DNA of 64,000 nt from Oscillatoria sp. CS-180 (GCF_028330965.1 NZ_JAQMUB010000025.1:57227-121226); one strand, 5' to 3'. Positions 1 to 10,567 are shown, counted from the first letter of the stretch. The notes: generated by a model not told the origin, from the sequence alone. Numbers and translations: made by a program.

Positions 1-149
1 TGGAGAGACTTAATCTCTCTCAAAGTACCCCAGATACGATGGCTCCCTTTTTGAAGGGAGAGTGGTCTGTTGGTAACGACGGCTCAAATCGCGTGGTTCG
101 ATTACTTGATCACATCGCTGTTTTAAGGTCTGCCCGCTGGGCTGCCTAG
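1..149 (+). CDS. CheW-like adaptor, C-terminal fragment (5' end outside window)
   Basis: An open frame enters from the left edge (codons in phase with base 3) and stops at TAG 147-149. The last 48 residues include PFLKGEW and end in VVRLLDHIAVLRSARWAA, which resembles the C-terminal end of cyanobacterial CheW/PilI adaptors, where a conserved hydrophobic segment precedes a basic/tryptophan tail. It lies 38 bp upstream of an MCP gene on the same strand, the order expected in a CheY-CheW-MCP-CheA operon. CheW proteins couple MCP receptors to the CheA kinase at the membrane. The start and most of the domain lie outside the window, so the call rests on the tail sequence plus context. Confidence 0.7.
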   Translation, partial: ERLNLSQSTPDTMAPFLKGEWSVGNDGSNRVVRLLDHIAVLRSARWAA

Positions 150-187
150 CAGCTGTAGTTAGATTGCTTAAGGCAGGAGATTAAGAC

Positions 188-2974
188 ATGGCATCGGGCA
201 CTGATTACACGCAAGCATATCAGAAAGCTGAGCGAGCCTACATGCAGGGTAGCTACGAAAATGCTGCTGCGATTATTGATCAGCTTGCTGCCGACTATCC
301 GACTGATCCCAGTGTGCTTCTTCTTAGAGGGCATATCTATTGCTACGGCTTGCATCGCTATAACGAAGCTCTTGAGCAATACAAGGCTGTCCTAGATGTG
401 ACTACCGATCCTGAGTTCGTTGACTTTGCCAACAATGGCTTGGCCTATGCTGAGGAGCAATCTTCGTTTGGTGCTGATGACGTAGAACGTGACGATTACG
501 GGGCTGCCAGCGCGACGCTCGTTGATAGCTCTCCGCCGTTGGAAGATTCCCCGGACAGCGATTCCGATATTCCAGATATTTTTGACGATCAAGATCTAAC
601 TGACTTTCGATTGGATTCAGTTGACTTAGGTCTAGACCTGTCTCCAGATCTATCTGAAACAGACTTTGCGCTTGACAATCCTTTTGAGGAGCCTGCTGCT
701 GGAGAAGAGGCTCCGTTAGACGCTGAGCAGGAAGATATGTTCGCCGCAGCTGATCCGTTTGCGGCTCCTAGCGTTTCAGAGCCTGAGCCATTTCAGCTAT
801 CAGATGATGATGACCCTTTCGGAGACGGGGTAGATCTGTCTGAGATGGATATGCCTGACTCAGAAATGGCAGAAGACGATCCGTTTTCTGCTTTTGAAAA
901 TCTCGAAACGGCTGAGACTGATCCTGAGCCTGTTGCTGAACCTGATCTCATGGATTTGGGATCGGCTCCTACTGAGATGGAAGAGATTCCTGAATATACT
1001 GAAGACGTCGTCCCTGATACGCCTCCTTTGGGAACGGTGGAAGACCAGACGCTTTTCATGTCTGAGCCCTCGGTCGAGATGGCGGAATCCCCTCTCGAAC
1101 CGTTGGACGAGTTTTCCTATGACTCTGAGACAGAAGATATTGCGAGTGCTTCTTTGCCGGAGTCCTCGGCGACCCACGAGACCTATGACGATCGCGACTT
1201 TGTTGATAATGGTGCTGCGATCGCAGAAGACAATACCGATAGCCATAGCAATGTTGATTTCTTAGATGATTTCGATGAATTTGACGACTTGGGAAGTATT
1301 CCCGATTTTGATTTGACGGACAGTTCTGCTGGGTTTACCAGTCCATCAGTCGGAACCTCGGGCATTGGTGCGATCGATGATAATGCGGACAACAGCTTCG
1401 GGGCATCCGATTTTGCACTGGAAGATGACTCTTCTACGATTGATAACGAAGAGATTTTTAGCCTCTCGAATGCTGCTAGCCAGCTACCTGCTTTTGCGCA
1501 AGTCGATGAAGAGGACACGCCTTCTCCGCAGGTTGAGCAGGGCGGACTCGCGTTTTTAGAAAATGCTCCCATTGATAAGAAGCAGCTTATTGTTGCTGGG
1601 ATCACAGGGGTAACATCGGCGATCGCCGTTGCCATCGTCAACTTCGCTGCAACCAGTATTCTGCCTGACCAAAAGCTGCCTCGGGGAGTGCCGCCTGCGA
1701 TGGCGGTTGCAGCTGGGCTCACAGGGTTTGGGACGGCTGCAACTGTCGGTCACTTGGCGACCCGCCGGACTAAGCAGGGAATTCAGGATCTTCAGACCCA
1801 GTTCTCGTCTGTTTCGCAAGGCAACTTGAATGCCCGTGCGACCATCTATGCCGAGGACGATGTTGGTCAACTGGCAACCGGCTTTAACCAGATGGCCCGA
1901 GTTATTTTGACTACTACGAGCGAGGCTCAGCGTAAAGCCCAGGAGCAGGAGCAGGCTAAGGAAGATCTCCAGCGTCAAGTGATTCGCTTGCTAGACGATG
2001 TCGAAGGAGCAGCCCGGGGCGACTTGACTGTCCAAGCAGAAGTGACGGCTGATGTCCTAGGTGCGGTCGCTGATTCGTTCAACCTAACGATTCAAAACCT
2101 GCAAGAGATCGTGCAGCAGGTAAGCGCGGCAGCGCGGCAGGTGAGTAAAGCGTCTGCTGAGAATGAGACGTTTGCACGCAGTCTATCGGCTGATGCCCTA
2201 CGCCAGGCCGAAGAGCTAGCCGTCACGCTGAACTCAGTCCAGGTGATGACGGACTCAATTCAGCGAGTAGCTGAGAGCGCTCGTGAGGCGGAAGAAGTGG
2301 CTCGTTCAGCTTCTGCGACTGCCCTACGCGGTGGTGAGTCGGTAGAGCGAACCGTAGCAGGGATTCTAGAAATTCGAGAGACTGTTGCTGAGACCACACG
2401 AAAGGTCAAACGCTTAGCAGAGTCTTCTCAAGAGATTTCGAAGATCGTGGCGTTGATCTCTCAGATTGCCTCTCGAACGAACTTGCTCGCCCTTAACGCC
2501 AGTATTGAAGCCGCCCGAGCGGGAGAAGCTGGGCGAGGCTTTGCGATTGTCGCCGATGAAGTGCGCCAACTGGCGGATAGAGCCGCCAAAGCGTCGAAAG
2601 AGATCGAGCAGATTGTCTTGCAGATTCAGAGTGAGACGAGCGGCGTGATGACGGCGATGGAAGAGGGTACTCAGCAGGTGATTGAAGGAACCCGATTGGC
2701 TGAGCAAGCCAAGCGATCGCTGGAGGACATTATTCAAGTCTCGAACCGGATTGACGTTTTGGTGCGATCAATTACAGCGGATACAGTGGAACAAACGGAG
2801 ACATCCCGTACGGTTGCTCAGGTTATGCAATCAGTTGAATTGACCGCTCAAGAGACTTCTCAAGAATCTCAGCGAGTGTCAGCTTCTTTACAAAATCTGG
2901 TGGGTGTGGCGCGAGACTTGCTCACTTCAGTCGATCGCTTCAAAGTTGATACGCGGGAGGAACGACCAAACTAA
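188..2974 (+). CDS. Methyl-accepting chemotaxis protein with N-terminal TPR and long acidic linker (PilJ/HmpD-like)
   Basis: The protein has 928 aa and starts at ATG 188, preceded by AGGAGA. Residues 1-75 look like a TPR unit. Residues about 85-455 form a low-complexity linker rich in Asp, Glu and Ser. Two closely spaced hydrophobic segments (about 465-485 and 503-523) leave almost no periplasmic domain. A HAMP region (about 524-576), a second HAMP-like helix pair and a canonical MCP signalling hairpin follow, with the tip motif [17 protein letters not shown] at about 763. The receptor should pass signals through CheW to the CheA encoded next (3168). Its N-terminus suggests cytoplasmic protein-protein sensing rather than ligand binding outside the cell. 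In Synechocystis (Tax3, PilJ) and Nostoc (Hmp) similar clusters control type IV pilus motility. Assignment to that class is by architecture and gene order. Confidence 0.92.
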   Translation: MASGTDYTQAYQKAERAYMQGSYENAAAIIDQLAADYPTDPSVLLLRGHIYCYGLHRYNEALEQYKAVLDVTTDPEFVDFANNGLAYAEEQSSFGADDVERDDYGAASATLVDSSPPLEDSPDSDSDIPDIFDDQDLTDFRLDSVDLGLDLSPDLSETDFALDNPFEEPAAGEEAPLDAEQEDMFAAADPFAAPSVSEPEPFQLSDDDDPFGDGVDLSEMDMPDSEMAEDDPFSAFENLETAETDPEPVAEPDLMDLGSAPTEMEEIPEYTEDVVPDTPPLGTVEDQTLFMSEPSVEMAESPLEPLDEFSYDSETEDIASASLPESSATHETYDDRDFVDNGAAIAEDNTDSHSNVDFLDDFDEFDDLGSIPDFDLTDSSAGFTSPSVGTSGIGAIDDNADNSFGASDFALEDDSSTIDNEEIFSLSNAASQLPAFAQVDEEDTPSPQVEQGGLAFLENAPIDKKQLIVAGITGVTSAIAVAIVNFAATSILPDQKLPRGVPPAMAVAAGLTGFGTAATVGHLATRRTKQGIQDLQTQFSSVSQGNLNARATIYAEDDVGQLATGFNQMARVILTTTSEAQRKAQEQEQAKEDLQRQVIRLLDDVEGAARGDLTVQAEVTADVLGAVADSFNLTIQNLQEIVQQVSAAARQVSKASAENETFARSLSADALRQAEELAVTLNSVQVMTDSIQRVAESAREAEEVARSASATALRGGESVERTVAGILEIRETVAETTRKVKRLAESSQEISKIVALISQIASRTNLLALNASIEAARAGEAGRGFAIVADEVRQLADRAAKASKEIEQIVLQIQSETSGVMTAMEEGTQQVIEGTRLAEQAKRSLEDIIQVSNRIDVLVRSITADTVEQTETSRTVAQVMQSVELTAQETSQESQRVSASLQNLVGVARDLLTSVDRFKVDTREERPN

Positions 2975-3014
2975 ATGGAGTACGTTTATCTCATTCACTC
3001 TTTAAAGCGCTAAA

Positions 3015-3029
3015 GTGCTGTTACAGCAC
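3015..3029. other. Short perfect palindrome between MCP and cheA
   Basis: GTGCTGT and ACAGCAC flank a single T in the 193-bp gap between the MCP stop and the CheA start. It could be an operator half-site pair or a small hairpin. There is no T-run after it, so it is not a typical terminator. No known regulator site was recognised. Confidence 0.25.
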
Positions 3030-3167
3030 GTATTCACCCACAGATGTCTCAATAAAAGGGCGCATTGAGCCATTCAGGCTGATTGAGAAGACATTTGCAG
3101 GTAGATCTCTACCGTTCTAACGGACCCATACGGGCACTACACACGAGCACGAGGGGGATAATCCGCC

Positions 3168-6100
3168 ATGATGCCTGAACAGCAGCAAAGGATTCTAGGC
3201 TACTTCATTGAAGAAGCTAAAGACCACCTTAATACGATTGAGCAGGGACTGCTGAATCTTCAAGCAACCATACAAGACTCGGAGATGATGAACGAGGTCT
3301 TCCGAGCCGCTCACTCGGTCAAAGGGGGCGCGGCTATGTTGAGTTTGGGTAGCATCCAGCGCACATCCCACCGTTTGGAGGACTACTTTAAAGCGCTGAA
3401 AGATGCTCCGGGAACCGAGGTTGATCGAGATCTGGAGACGATGTTCTTGCAGGTTTTTGACGGTTTGCAGGCCCTCCTGGAAGAATTGCAAGGTCCCTTC
3501 GGCTTGACCGAAGATAAGGCTCAGGAAATCATGGCGGACGTTGAGCCTGTCTTTGAACGTTTGGAGAACCATCTCAATCACCTAGTGGCTCATGCAGCAC
3601 CCACTGCGGAAGCTGTCCCAGAAATCCTGATGACCGCTCCTGTTGCTGAGGTGCTCGTTCCGCAGGCAGTCTCTTCCACTGGCGAGGAAAGTGCGCTGAA
3701 ACTGGTCTTCAGCAGCGATATCCCCAGTAACTTGCGCGAAATGTTGACTTTATTCAAGCAGCCTGACACGGAGGTCAGCCGTACTGCTTTGCAGCTGTGT
3801 TGTGACGCTCTGAAACAGACGGGAGAGCAGTTTGACCTGAATGCCTGGTGTCAGCTTGTGACTGCCGTGCGTAGGGCTGTTGGCAACTCTGAGCAATCCT
3901 ATCGCTCGCTTGCACCAGTGGTTATCAAAGAGCTGAAGCGGGCACAAGAGCAGGTGTTGTCTGGACAGGCTGTAGCGATCGCGATTTCCAGCGACCTAGA
4001 GTCTTTGATTCCGCTAGCGATCGAAGAAGAATCTTTTGATGATGTAGCCGCTCTGCTAGACGAAGTTGCTGTAACACCTACTTCAGACGCCGATTTAGCA
4101 GATCTGTTCGAGACCGAGCCTGTTGCTGAGGTCACTGGAACGGATACTGACTGGCTTGAGCTATCAAGCGCTGATAGCAGTGAATCCAGCGATTTGAATG
4201 CAGATGATCTGCTGACAGCCTTTTCAAATGAGGAGCCAACCTCTGCAAGTGGGAGACCAACACGTGACCGTGAGCCTGCCGTAGGAGCCGCTGAGTTAAA
4301 TAGTTTAGCTGATTTGTTTGAAGGTGAAGTTTCAGGCTTAGGTTCTCCTTGGGAGGAGATGTCTGAAACGGACGACGTACTTGCTGATAGCATCAGCCCT
4401 GATATCGATATTTCCGATGACTTCTCGGATTTGCTGGATACAGCTTCAGGTGAAGAGGAAACCCAGCAAGATCTCGCTGACCTGTTTGGCGATGCAGCCG
4501 CCCTTGAAGATCCAGCCGATCTTTTAGACGGTGTTTCTGAAGATTTTGGGGCTTCGGATGAAGCTATTGCCGAGACTGACTTTGATGATCTTCTCAGCCT
4601 GCCGGAAACAGAGACGGCTGAGGCTGAAGCAGAGGCAACCTCCGAAGTAGACGACTTGGACGATTTGCTGGATGATCTCCCCGACGATTCCAGTGACGAA
4701 GACGATGTTGCCCTTGGGTTTGATGCTTCTGCTACCGTCGGTGTGGCCGATCTCTCCTTTGATGCGATCGCAGATCCCTGGTCAACCCAAGACGGTGACG
4801 ACGATACCGATGAATCAGCTTTAGAGGCACTTGATGATCTTTGGACAGAGGGCCAACCTCCCGAAGCAGGCCAGACCGTTGTTCAAGACCATACGATTGT
4901 TCAAGCAGAAGGCACAGCGGACTTTAGCGATTTCCCAGAGCTAGAGCTTGAAGACACACCTGATGCGACGGCTGTCGTTGCGGATGTTGAGGGGGCACCA
5001 ATGGCTGCCCCTGTCGCGGAAGGCAATGATTTTGACGATTTGTTTGCCGATGAGGGTGAAGCTCTGTCCGAAGACGATTTAGCCACTATGCTGAGCAATT
5101 CTGAAGCGGATGTTGCCGATTTTTCTGACGGTTTACCTGATGTTGACGCAGAAGACAGCGAGCTTGACGCTTTGCTAGCCGATGATGATGTCTCCTTTGC
5201 TGATAGCGACTTGGCTGACGTGCTGAGCGATAGTGAGGGCGAAGCGGTTATTGCTGATCTCGCAGACCCATTTGCTGAGGCAGACGTTTCCTTAGACCTC
5301 GAACTGCCAGAAAGCAGTGAGCTACAGCTGGATGTTCCGGCAAATGAAGAGGCTACTCTAGACTTTCTGGCTTCGGAATCGGATGTTTCCGACTTAGACG
5401 ATCTTTTTTCATCAGTAGATACAGCTGAAACTGGCCTGGATGCTGATGCCCTGAATTTGGATGACCTGGACAGCGAACTGGGATCTGACGACATTATTAC
5501 CGAGAACTCGACCCCACAGTTTGCAGACGATCTGGACAGTTTGCTGGCGTCTCCGGCTGCAACGACTCCAGTAGAAGAGATTACGTTCGTTCAGCCTGAG
5601 GCGGTTGAACTGGGGGATATGCAAACGAACCCTGATGAAATCATCGAAAGCGATGCTGATTTAGACGCGCTTTTGGAAACAGCAGAGGTTGCTCCAGAAA
5701 ACCAAGATTTTGATCTGTCGTTTGTCGAGACAGACGATGCTACGACGCTGGACAGCACAACTCAAGAGCGAACTCTGCCTGACGAATCACCGGCAGAGCT
5801 TGACACGATTGATTTTTCAATTGCTGATGACGATCTCTTGCTAGATGAGGCAATAGGCGCGATCGCCGACAATGAGTCTTCTGAGGATGACTTTTTTAAT
5901 CTAGATGCGTCTTCATCTCAGACACCTGCCGAAGCCTTTGTCGCGGACACTGATGATGGTTCAGAGATGGCTTCAGCCGAAGCGATCATTGAAGACTTCT
6001 TTGATACGCCACCGGTGGAAACCAGTCCAGAAACTCCTGTTGAAAGCCTAGAAGAGATGGGGGAGAGCGCAGATAGTCTCGACGATTTTTCAGAAGATGA

Positions 6101-9100
6101 CCTCTCTGTCAATGCTCCTGTCGAGACACCTCAGCTTGAGACTGAAGCTGATGATCTTTGGAACAATGACCTGGAGCCTGAAACTGGGACCAGCGACTTA
6201 ACTGATAGCGCCTCTCCTGAACCCGAGGCAGAAAGTACTGCTCTAGCAGACTTAGGTGTTGATGACATCGAGACGACTTTTGTTCAAGAACCTGAGGCAG
6301 AAGGTACTGTTCTGTCAGACTTGGGTGTCGATGACATCGAGACAACCTTTGTTCAAGAACCTGAGGCAGAAGGTACTGTTCTGTCAGACTTGGGTGTCGA
6401 TGACATCGAGACAACCTTTGTTCAAGGACCCGAGGCAGAAGGTACTGTTCTGGCAGACTTGGGTATTGATGACATCGAGGCAACCTTTGTTCAAGGACCG
6501 GACGAAGCCATAGCTGAAGTCGTCGCTGACGAGGAACTCCTAAGTCTAGATCTGGATGAGAATGAGCCTCTATCCGATGAATCATTGGGTGACGATCTCT
6601 TCAGTGCTGATTTATCCGTTGATGTTGATAACGAATCAGAGATTCAGATAGACGATCTACCCTCCCTCGATTTAGGCGGTGGTGAAGCTGAGAGTGCTGA
6701 TCTGGAAAACGGATTAGAGGCTTTAGATTTTGGGGATGTTGCTACTCCAATAGAGGACTCTCTGAATGGCGATCTTGATGCTTTAATGGCAGACGATGCC
6801 TTCTCCGAGACCCCTGATACTGAAGGTGCTTCTAGTGCTGCCACGTTTGAAGAAAGCTTGGATTTTGATCTCTCCGAACTGGAGATCGGAGAAGTTGAAA
6901 CGAGTGATCCATTAGCAACGGACTCGGATGAGTCTAATGATAATCTCGACAGCTTGCTAAGCGAGATTTCGCTGGATTCTGTGGACGACGTTACGTCTGA
7001 AGCCGTGGATGATCTAGGCGGTCAAGCAGAAAGTGGGTTAGGCGAGGACTCCTTTGACCTATTCGCTGACGATGCTGGAATACCTGATGCGTCCCTTGAA
7101 AATGACGGCGATGCAGTAGATGACAGTTTTTTAGCTGAATCGGAACAGGCTGAGGACATTGCTGATTTCCAATTCGAAGATATCTCCCTTGAAACGCATC
7201 AGGAAGACCTGAATGGAGTTGATCTGGGTGAGCCTGAGGAAGCTATCACTGACGACAGTAACGGTGGCTTGTTCGATGACCTGGATACTTTGCTAGCTGA
7301 ACCGTCTGCCGCTGATCACGAAGTTCAACAGCAGGATGGTCAGGACTCAGATGCGCCTAACTTTGATGAGCTAGAGGATTTGCTGAATGACGATCTGTTA
7401 GAGGGAGAGCATTCAGATATGGCTGTCTCTTCTGCTGCAACTGACGAAGGCGGAGCCGCCGATTTTGCCGAGCTAGATGCTCTACTGGATGAAGATGAGT
7501 CAATTGCGATCGCTAGTGACGATGTTGGCGATGTGGATGCAGTGGATGCAGTGGATGCAGTGGATGAATTCAGCGATCTCGAAAAGCTGCTGGAGGAGGC
7601 CGATCAGTCCTTAGGCGTGGGTCCGTCAATGCGTTCTGTCGGTAGTACTCGCTCAGCACGTCGGGTAAGCGGCATTGTTGATCAGACGATGCGTGTTTCG
7701 GTCAAACATCTCGACAATTTGAATAATTTGGTGGGTGAGCTAGTCGTCAACCGAAATTCTCTTGAGCAGGACCAAGACAGACTCCGCCAATTTTTGGACA
7801 ATCTCTTGTTCCAGGCGCAGCAGCTCAATGACGTTGGTCAGCGGATGCGTGATCTGTATGAGCGATCTCTCCTAGAAAGTTCCCTCCTAGCTAGCCGACA
7901 GGCATTCCAAGGGTCCAGCATGACACGCTCAATGGACAGTCACGGTGGCAATGGTGGTCATGCTACTGGAGCTACCTTCGACGCCCTAGAGATGGATCGG
8001 TTCACAGGGTTCCATACGCTAACCCAAGAAATGATCGAACTCATCGTACGAGTTCGAGAATCAACCTCTGACATTGCCTATACCGTTGAATCGACAGACC
8101 AGATTGCCCGTCAGTTCCGACAGGTTACGACCCAGCTCCAAGAGGGCTTAAACAAGGCCCGAATGGTGCCCTTTGCCCAGACGGCTGACCGCTTGCCGCG
8201 TGCTGTAAGAGATATCTCAATTAAGTGCGGCAAAGAAGCTCGGTTAGTGGTCGAAGGCCGCGATACCCTCATTGACAAAATGATTTTGGAGCGGCTGTAT
8301 GACCCGATGACTCATTTGGTCAACAATGCCATCACGCACGGTATTGAGATGCCTGAAGAACGTGCTGCTGTCGGTAAGCCCCGCGAAGGCAAAATTACCA
8401 TTCGAGCGTTTTATCAAGGAAATCAGACCGTTATTTACATTGCTGATGACGGAGCCGGAATCAATCCTGATGTTGTGAAGCGTAAGGCTATTCAGAAAGG
8501 GATTCTGACTCAGTCAGAGGCTAGGGCGATGAATACCTTGGAGACCTACGAACTGCTGTTCCGTCACGGTTTCAGCACCCGCGATAAGGCAGACGACTTT
8601 GCTGGACGGGGCGTAGGGATGGATGTTGTCCGCACAGCCCTGTCTGAAATTCGCGGGTCCATCACGATTGATTCTGATTTAGGCCGAGGGACTAGTTTCA
8701 CCATTCGCTTGCCGCTCACGTTGAGTATTTCCAAGGCGCTGAGCTGTCTGAACAATCAAGCCCGCATTGCTTTCCCAATGGATGGTGTCGAGGATATGTT
8801 CGATATTCCTAAAGAGCGGGTAAGACGGGATCAGAACGATCAAACCTATATTCAATGGCGCGACACGTCCTTGATTTTCCAACCCCTGTCCGATTTACTT
8901 CAGTTCAACCGCTCTTTGGGGCGCAACCGAGTGTACGGAGGAAGTCAGGATGAAGACATGATTTCTATTGTTGTGCTGAGAAACGCGAGTACACACATCG
9001 GCATTCAGGTCGATCGCGTTTTGGGTGAGCAGGAAATTGTCATCAAGCAAATCGAGGGGCCGGTGCCCAAGCCAATGGGAATTGCCGGAGCGACAGTTCT

Positions 9101-9650
9101 TGGCGATGGTCGAGTGATGCCTATCGGCGACGTACTCGAACTGATTGATATTGCTCAAGGACGGGTGCGTCGTGAGGCGGGTTCATCGTTGTGGTCACAG
9201 GTTGAACAGCCACCTTTAGAAGAAGTGGTCTCCGTCAAGGCAGAGCCAACTGTCTTGATTGTGGATGACTCCATTACTGTGCGTGAGCTACTTTCAATGA
9301 GCTTCAATAAGGTTGGCTATCGGGTAGAACAAGCCCGAGATGGTCAAGAAGCTTGGGAAAAATTGCGCTCTGGACTTCCCTGTGACTTGGTGTTCTGTGA
9401 TATTGAGATGCCTCGCATGGACGGCCTAGAGTTGCTGTCTCGGATGCAGAAGGACAGCATCTTGAAGCGGGTTCCCATTGCTATGCTGACCTCTCGCGGC
9501 GCTGATCGCCATCGTCAAATGGCGGTTGACTTGGGTGCGAGTGGCTACTTCACCAAACCCTACCTTGAAGAAGCGCTGCTAGATGCGGCTCAGCGGATGC
9601 TGAAGGGTGAGGTGCTGTTGACTAAACAGGATGAAGAGTTGGAACTGTAG
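3168..9650 (+). CDS. Giant CheA-type hybrid histidine kinase (PilL/HmpE-like)
   Basis: The protein has 2160 aa. The ATG at 3168 follows GAGGGGG. The N-terminal Hpt domain (about 5-110) has the phosphorylatable His49 in HSVKGGA. Residues about 280-1480 are an extremely acidic low-complexity linker built of short DDLLD, ADLF and similar units, including a 23-residue tandem repeat. The C-terminal third holds the dimerisation/P3 region (about 1500), an HATPase with NNAITHG, ADDGAG and GRGVGMDVV motifs (about 1690-1850), a CheW-like regulatory domain (about 1850-1995) and a receiver (about 2028-2145) with VDDS, the phospho-Asp in CDIEMP (about 2078) and Lys in FTKPY. It autophosphorylates in response to the upstream MCP, and the fused receiver probably acts as a phosphate sink or output. 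Usual CheA proteins have 650-1100 aa, so the linker roughly doubles the size. It ends the operon, with fabI about 100 bp downstream. Confidence 0.95.
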   Translation: MMPEQQQRILGYFIEEAKDHLNTIEQGLLNLQATIQDSEMMNEVFRAAHSVKGGAAMLSLGSIQRTSHRLEDYFKALKDAPGTEVDRDLETMFLQVFDGLQALLEELQGPFGLTEDKAQEIMADVEPVFERLENHLNHLVAHAAPTAEAVPEILMTAPVAEVLVPQAVSSTGEESALKLVFSSDIPSNLREMLTLFKQPDTEVSRTALQLCCDALKQTGEQFDLNAWCQLVTAVRRAVGNSEQSYRSLAPVVIKELKRAQEQVLSGQAVAIAISSDLESLIPLAIEEESFDDVAALLDEVAVTPTSDADLADLFETEPVAEVTGTDTDWLELSSADSSESSDLNADDLLTAFSNEEPTSASGRPTRDREPAVGAAELNSLADLFEGEVSGLGSPWEEMSETDDVLADSISPDIDISDDFSDLLDTASGEEETQQDLADLFGDAAALEDPADLLDGVSEDFGASDEAIAETDFDDLLSLPETETAEAEAEATSEVDDLDDLLDDLPDDSSDEDDVALGFDASATVGVADLSFDAIADPWSTQDGDDDTDESALEALDDLWTEGQPPEAGQTVVQDHTIVQAEGTADFSDFPELELEDTPDATAVVADVEGAPMAAPVAEGNDFDDLFADEGEALSEDDLATMLSNSEADVADFSDGLPDVDAEDSELDALLADDDVSFADSDLADVLSDSEGEAVIADLADPFAEADVSLDLELPESSELQLDVPANEEATLDFLASESDVSDLDDLFSSVDTAETGLDADALNLDDLDSELGSDDIITENSTPQFADDLDSLLASPAATTPVEEITFVQPEAVELGDMQTNPDEIIESDADLDALLETAEVAPENQDFDLSFVETDDATTLDSTTQERTLPDESPAELDTIDFSIADDDLLLDEAIGAIADNESSEDDFFNLDASSSQTPAEAFVADTDDGSEMASAEAIIEDFFDTPPVETSPETPVESLEEMGESADSLDDFSEDDLSVNAPVETPQLETEADDLWNNDLEPETGTSDLTDSASPEPEAESTALADLGVDDIETTFVQEPEAEGTVLSDLGVDDIETTFVQEPEAEGTVLSDLGVDDIETTFVQGPEAEGTVLADLGIDDIEATFVQGPDEAIAEVVADEELLSLDLDENEPLSDESLGDDLFSADLSVDVDNESEIQIDDLPSLDLGGGEAESADLENGLEALDFGDVATPIEDSLNGDLDALMADDAFSETPDTEGASSAATFEESLDFDLSELEIGEVETSDPLATDSDESNDNLDSLLSEISLDSVDDVTSEAVDDLGGQAESGLGEDSFDLFADDAGIPDASLENDGDAVDDSFLAESEQAEDIADFQFEDISLETHQEDLNGVDLGEPEEAITDDSNGGLFDDLDTLLAEPSAADHEVQQQDGQDSDAPNFDELEDLLNDDLLEGEHSDMAVSSAATDEGGAADFAELDALLDEDESIAIASDDVGDVDAVDAVDAVDEFSDLEKLLEEADQSLGVGPSMRSVGSTRSARRVSGIVDQTMRVSVKHLDNLNNLVGELVVNRNSLEQDQDRLRQFLDNLLFQAQQLNDVGQRMRDLYERSLLESSLLASRQAFQGSSMTRSMDSHGGNGGHATGATFDALEMDRFTGFHTLTQEMIELIVRVRESTSDIAYTVESTDQIARQFRQVTTQLQEGLNKARMVPFAQTADRLPRAVRDISIKCGKEARLVVEGRDTLIDKMILERLYDPMTHLVNNAITHGIEMPEERAAVGKPREGKITIRAFYQGNQTVIYIADDGAGINPDVVKRKAIQKGILTQSEARAMNTLETYELLFRHGFSTRDKADDFAGRGVGMDVVRTALSEIRGSITIDSDLGRGTSFTIRLPLTLSISKALSCLNNQARIAFPMDGVEDMFDIPKERVRRDQNDQTYIQWRDTSLIFQPLSDLLQFNRSLGRNRVYGGSQDEDMISIVVLRNASTHIGIQVDRVLGEQEIVIKQIEGPVPKPMGIAGATVLGDGRVMPIGDVLELIDIAQGRVRREAGSSLWSQVEQPPLEEVVSVKAEPTVLIVDDSITVRELLSMSFNKVGYRVEQARDGQEAWEKLRSGLPCDLVFCDIEMPRMDGLELLSRMQKDSILKRVPIAMLTSRGADRHRQMAVDLGASGYFTKPYLEEALLDAAQRMLKGEVLLTKQDEELEL
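6225..6500 (+). repeat. Tandem 69-bp in-frame repeat, four copies
   Basis: Four 69-bp units begin at 6225, 6294, 6363 and 6432 inside the CheA linker. Each encodes 23 residues of the form EAEGTVLSDLGVDDIETTFV plus three linking residues. Units 2 and 3 differ at only about two bases, while units 1 and 4 are more diverged, so the middle units look recently duplicated. The frame is kept throughout. Confidence 0.95.
7533..7568 (+). repeat. Tandem 9-bp microrepeat in CheA linker
   Basis: Three exact GTGGATGCA units are followed by a GTGGATGAA variant, encoding Val-Asp-Ala three times then Val-Asp-Glu near the end of the acidic linker. It keeps the reading frame. Confidence 0.85.
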
Positions 9651-9758
9651 CCTAATCGCTTCGAGGTGATGCGGCTCATTGATTGCTTTTTGGATCAGGG
9701 ACTATCCAGATGTCCCCAGTTTTGAGTATTCTCCTAGTTGGCTCATTATGGAAATACC

Positions 9759-10535
9759 ATGCTGGATCTCACTGGAAAACATGCCCTTGTCACTGGAATT
9801 GCCAACAATCGCTCCATTGCTTGGGGCATTGCTCAGCAGCTGCATGCGGCTGGAGCAGACTTGGGAATTACCTATCTCCCGGACGAGAAAGGCAAGCACG
9901 AAAGGAAAGTGAAAGACTTGGTGGAACCTTTGAGTCCTTCACTGTTCCTACCTTGCAATGTCCAAAATGACGAGCAAGTGACAGCAACGTTTGATGCTGT
10001 GAAAGAGAAGTGGGGCAAGTTAGATATTCTGGTGCACTGTCTTGCTTTTGCCAATCGCGACGACTTAACGGGAGACTTCAGCGCGACCTCTAGGGAGGGG
10101 TTTCAGCTGGCTCTAGATATTAGTGCTTATTCTCTGCTCAGTTTGTCTAAGGCTGCTAAACCCTTGATGACCGAGGGCGGCAGCATCGTCACGTTAACGT
10201 ATCTAGGCGGCGTGCGAGTTATTCCGAACTACAACGTGATGGGTATTGCAAAAGCTGCTCTTGAGATGAACGTCCGCTATCTGGCCTCAGAGTTGGGCAG
10301 TAGCAATATCCGTGTCAATGGCATCTCTGCGGGACCTATTCGAACGCTGGCTTCCTCGGCAGTGGGCGGCATTCTCGATATGATTCACCATGTTGAAGAG
10401 ATGGCTCCTCTGCGTCGTACGGTGACGCAAGAAGAAGTCGGGAAAGCAACGGCGTTTTTGTGTAGCGATTTGTCCAGCGGTATTACAGGGCAGATTTTGT
10501 ACGTGGATTCTGGATACAACATTATGGGCATGTAG
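9759..10535 (+). CDS. fabI: Enoyl-[acyl-carrier-protein] reductase (NADH)
   Basis: FabI catalyses the last reduction of each fatty-acid elongation cycle (trans-2-enoyl-ACP to acyl-ACP) in the cytoplasm. The 258-aa product starts at ATG 9759 (MLDLTGKHALVTG). An in-frame TTG at 9738 would add seven unconserved residues and is less likely. The sequence shows the variant Rossmann motif GIANNRSIAWGIA near residue 13, the catalytic Tyr-x6-Lys pair in YNVMGIAKAAL, and the ILYVDSGYNIMG C-terminus typical of FabI. Length matches the family. It follows the CheA gene by about 100 bp on the same strand but has no functional link to chemotaxis. Confidence 0.97.
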   Translation: MLDLTGKHALVTGIANNRSIAWGIAQQLHAAGADLGITYLPDEKGKHERKVKDLVEPLSPSLFLPCNVQNDEQVTATFDAVKEKWGKLDILVHCLAFANRDDLTGDFSATSREGFQLALDISAYSLLSLSKAAKPLMTEGGSIVTLTYLGGVRVIPNYNVMGIAKAALEMNVRYLASELGSSNIRVNGISAGPIRTLASSAVGGILDMIHHVEEMAPLRRTVTQEEVGKATAFLCSDLSSGITGQILYVDSGYNIMGM

Positions 10536-10567
10536 GGCTGCGATAGTAGCGCCTCTATCCAATTTCA

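Noticed and set aside
4901..5494. Long Ser-rich open frame on the minus strand inside the CheA gene
   Set aside because: It is the antisense of the acidic Asp/Ala/Glu/Ser codons, which lack minus-strand stops; it has no start context or family resemblance. The same applies to similar frames at 1183-1722, 793-1059, 3899-4393 and 5918-6112.
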